Part shown: positions 4,662 through 5,173 of the stretch, in pieces
Layout: every line of letters starts with the position of its first letter
Position numbering within the stretch: the stretch's first letter is position 1
Assembly: GCA_000715855.1 (NCBI GenBank)
Contig: KL571203.1
Span: 64,547 to 69,719 of the forward strand
Source of the DNA: Actinoplanes liguriensis
Lineage (GTDB): Bacteria > Actinomycetota > Actinomycetes > Mycobacteriales > Micromonosporaceae
Length of the DNA: 5,173 nucleotides
Direction of reading: 5' to 3'
Program-made: the position numbers and the translations under genes
The notes under the pieces: model-generated
What the model was told of the DNA's origin: nothing
Seen by the model: the letters and a program-made list of their open reading frames with translations, nothing else
Databases searched by the model: none

Positions 4662-5173
4662 ATGGTGGAGTACGTCCCCTTCGGCCGCACCGGCGTGCAG
4701 GTCAGCAACCTCACGCTCGGCACGATGAACTTCGGCCGGGCCGGCAACCCGGACCACGAGGACGGCGTCCGCATCATTCATCGGGCTCTGGACGCCGGCA
4801 TCAACGTGGTCGACACGGCCGACGTCTATTCGCAGGGTGAGAGCGAGGAGATCGTCGGTGAGGCGGTGGAGGGCCGGCGCGACGAGGTGTTCCTGGCCAC
4901 GAAGGTGCACGGCCAGATCGGCACGAGGCTCAACAACGGTGGCAACTCCCGGCGCTGGATCGTCGCCGAGGTGGAGCGCAGCCTGCGCCGGCTGCGCACC
5001 GACTGGATCGACCTCTACCAGGTGCACCGGCCGGATCCGGCGACCGATTTCGACGAGACGCTGGGCGCGCTCAGCGATCTGGTCCGGGCCGGCAAGGTCC
5101 GCTACATCGGGACGTCGACGTTCGAGCCGTCGGCGATCGTGGAGGGGCAGTGGCTCGCCGAGCGCCGGGGCCG
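4662..5173 (+). CDS. Aldo/keto reductase, N-terminal part (cut by window end)
   Basis: The open frame runs from ATG 4662 off the right edge: 170 codons plus two bases, about half of the usual 310-340-residue family length. The family reduces aldehydes and ketones with NADPH in the cytoplasm using a TIM-barrel fold. The protein begins MVEYVPFGRTGVQVSNLTLG, the typical AKR N-terminus. The complete catalytic tetrad is visible: D51 (DTAD), Y56 (VYSQGESEE), K81 (ATKV) and H122 (YQVHRPDP), followed by the family segment GKVRYIGTSTFEPSAIVEGQW. The C-terminal cofactor-binding region lies outside the window, so substrate and subfamily cannot be assigned. GGAAGGA at 4646-4652 is a strong ribosome site 9 nt before the ATG. 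It is divergent from the nuclease gene across a 134-bp region with dyad repeats. Confidence 0.95.
   Translation, partial: MVEYVPFGRTGVQVSNLTLGTMNFGRAGNPDHEDGVRIIHRALDAGINVVDTADVYSQGESEEIVGEAVEGRRDEVFLATKVHGQIGTRLNNGGNSRRWIVAEVERSLRRLRTDWIDLYQVHRPDPATDFDETLGALSDLVRAGKVRYIGTSTFEPSAIVEGQWLAERRG

Noticed and set aside
3121..4728. 535-codon open frame on the plus strand across the nuclease gene
   Set aside because: It is antisense to a clear signal peptide-SNase-LTD protein, crosses the tdk end and the reductase start, and has no recognisable motif.
1..5173. CRISPR array, insertion sequence, tRNA/rRNA or defence island
   Set aside because: There are no regularly spaced long repeats, no transposase or terminal inverted repeats, no cloverleaf or rRNA-like sequence, and all genes belong to housekeeping, secreted or redox families.

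Overview
The window is very GC-rich (about 70% by eye, not computed), with strong G/C bias at third codon positions and long spurious antisense reading frames. This points to a high-GC actinobacterium. The thymidine kinase sequence and the secreted nuclease with lamin-tail domains fit the Actinoplanes/Micromonosporaceae neighbourhood, but that placement is an inference from style and family, not a proof.

Layout, left to right: (1) 1-147, a short upstream region holding a 9-bp direct repeat and a perfect 8-bp-arm palindrome. (2) 148-1641 (+), a type II NADH dehydrogenase (ndh) with a repeat-bearing hydrophilic C-terminal tail. (3) 1642-1746, a gap carrying degenerate duplicates of the end of ndh. 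(4) 1747-2499 (+), a lipoprotein with an acidic linker and a Gly-rich beta domain. (5) 2610-3257 (+), thymidine kinase (tdk). (6) 3280-4527 (-), a secreted staphylococcal-nuclease-like protein followed by one clear and one probable lamin-tail domain, convergent with tdk across 22 bp. (7) 4528-4661, a divergent promoter region with a repeated dyad element. (8) 4662 to the right edge (+), the first 170 codons of an aldo/keto reductase, cut by the window end. No stretch over 300 bases lacks a gene.

The genes do not form an obvious pathway. ndh feeds electrons from NADH to the quinone pool. tdk salvages thymidine, and the exported nuclease might in principle release nucleotides from extracellular DNA for such salvage, but that link is speculative because the two genes are convergent and separately transcribed. 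I see no rRNA, tRNA, CRISPR array, insertion sequence, phage gene or defence system, and no evidence for a wholly new multi-gene system. The points worth a second look are the in-frame minisatellite in the NDH-2 tail, duplicated sequence across the ndh stop codon, the altered metal-site residues and double lamin-tail layout of the nuclease, the paired dyads in the nuclease/reductase promoter region, and a hairpin inside the nuclease coding end that may terminate tdk.
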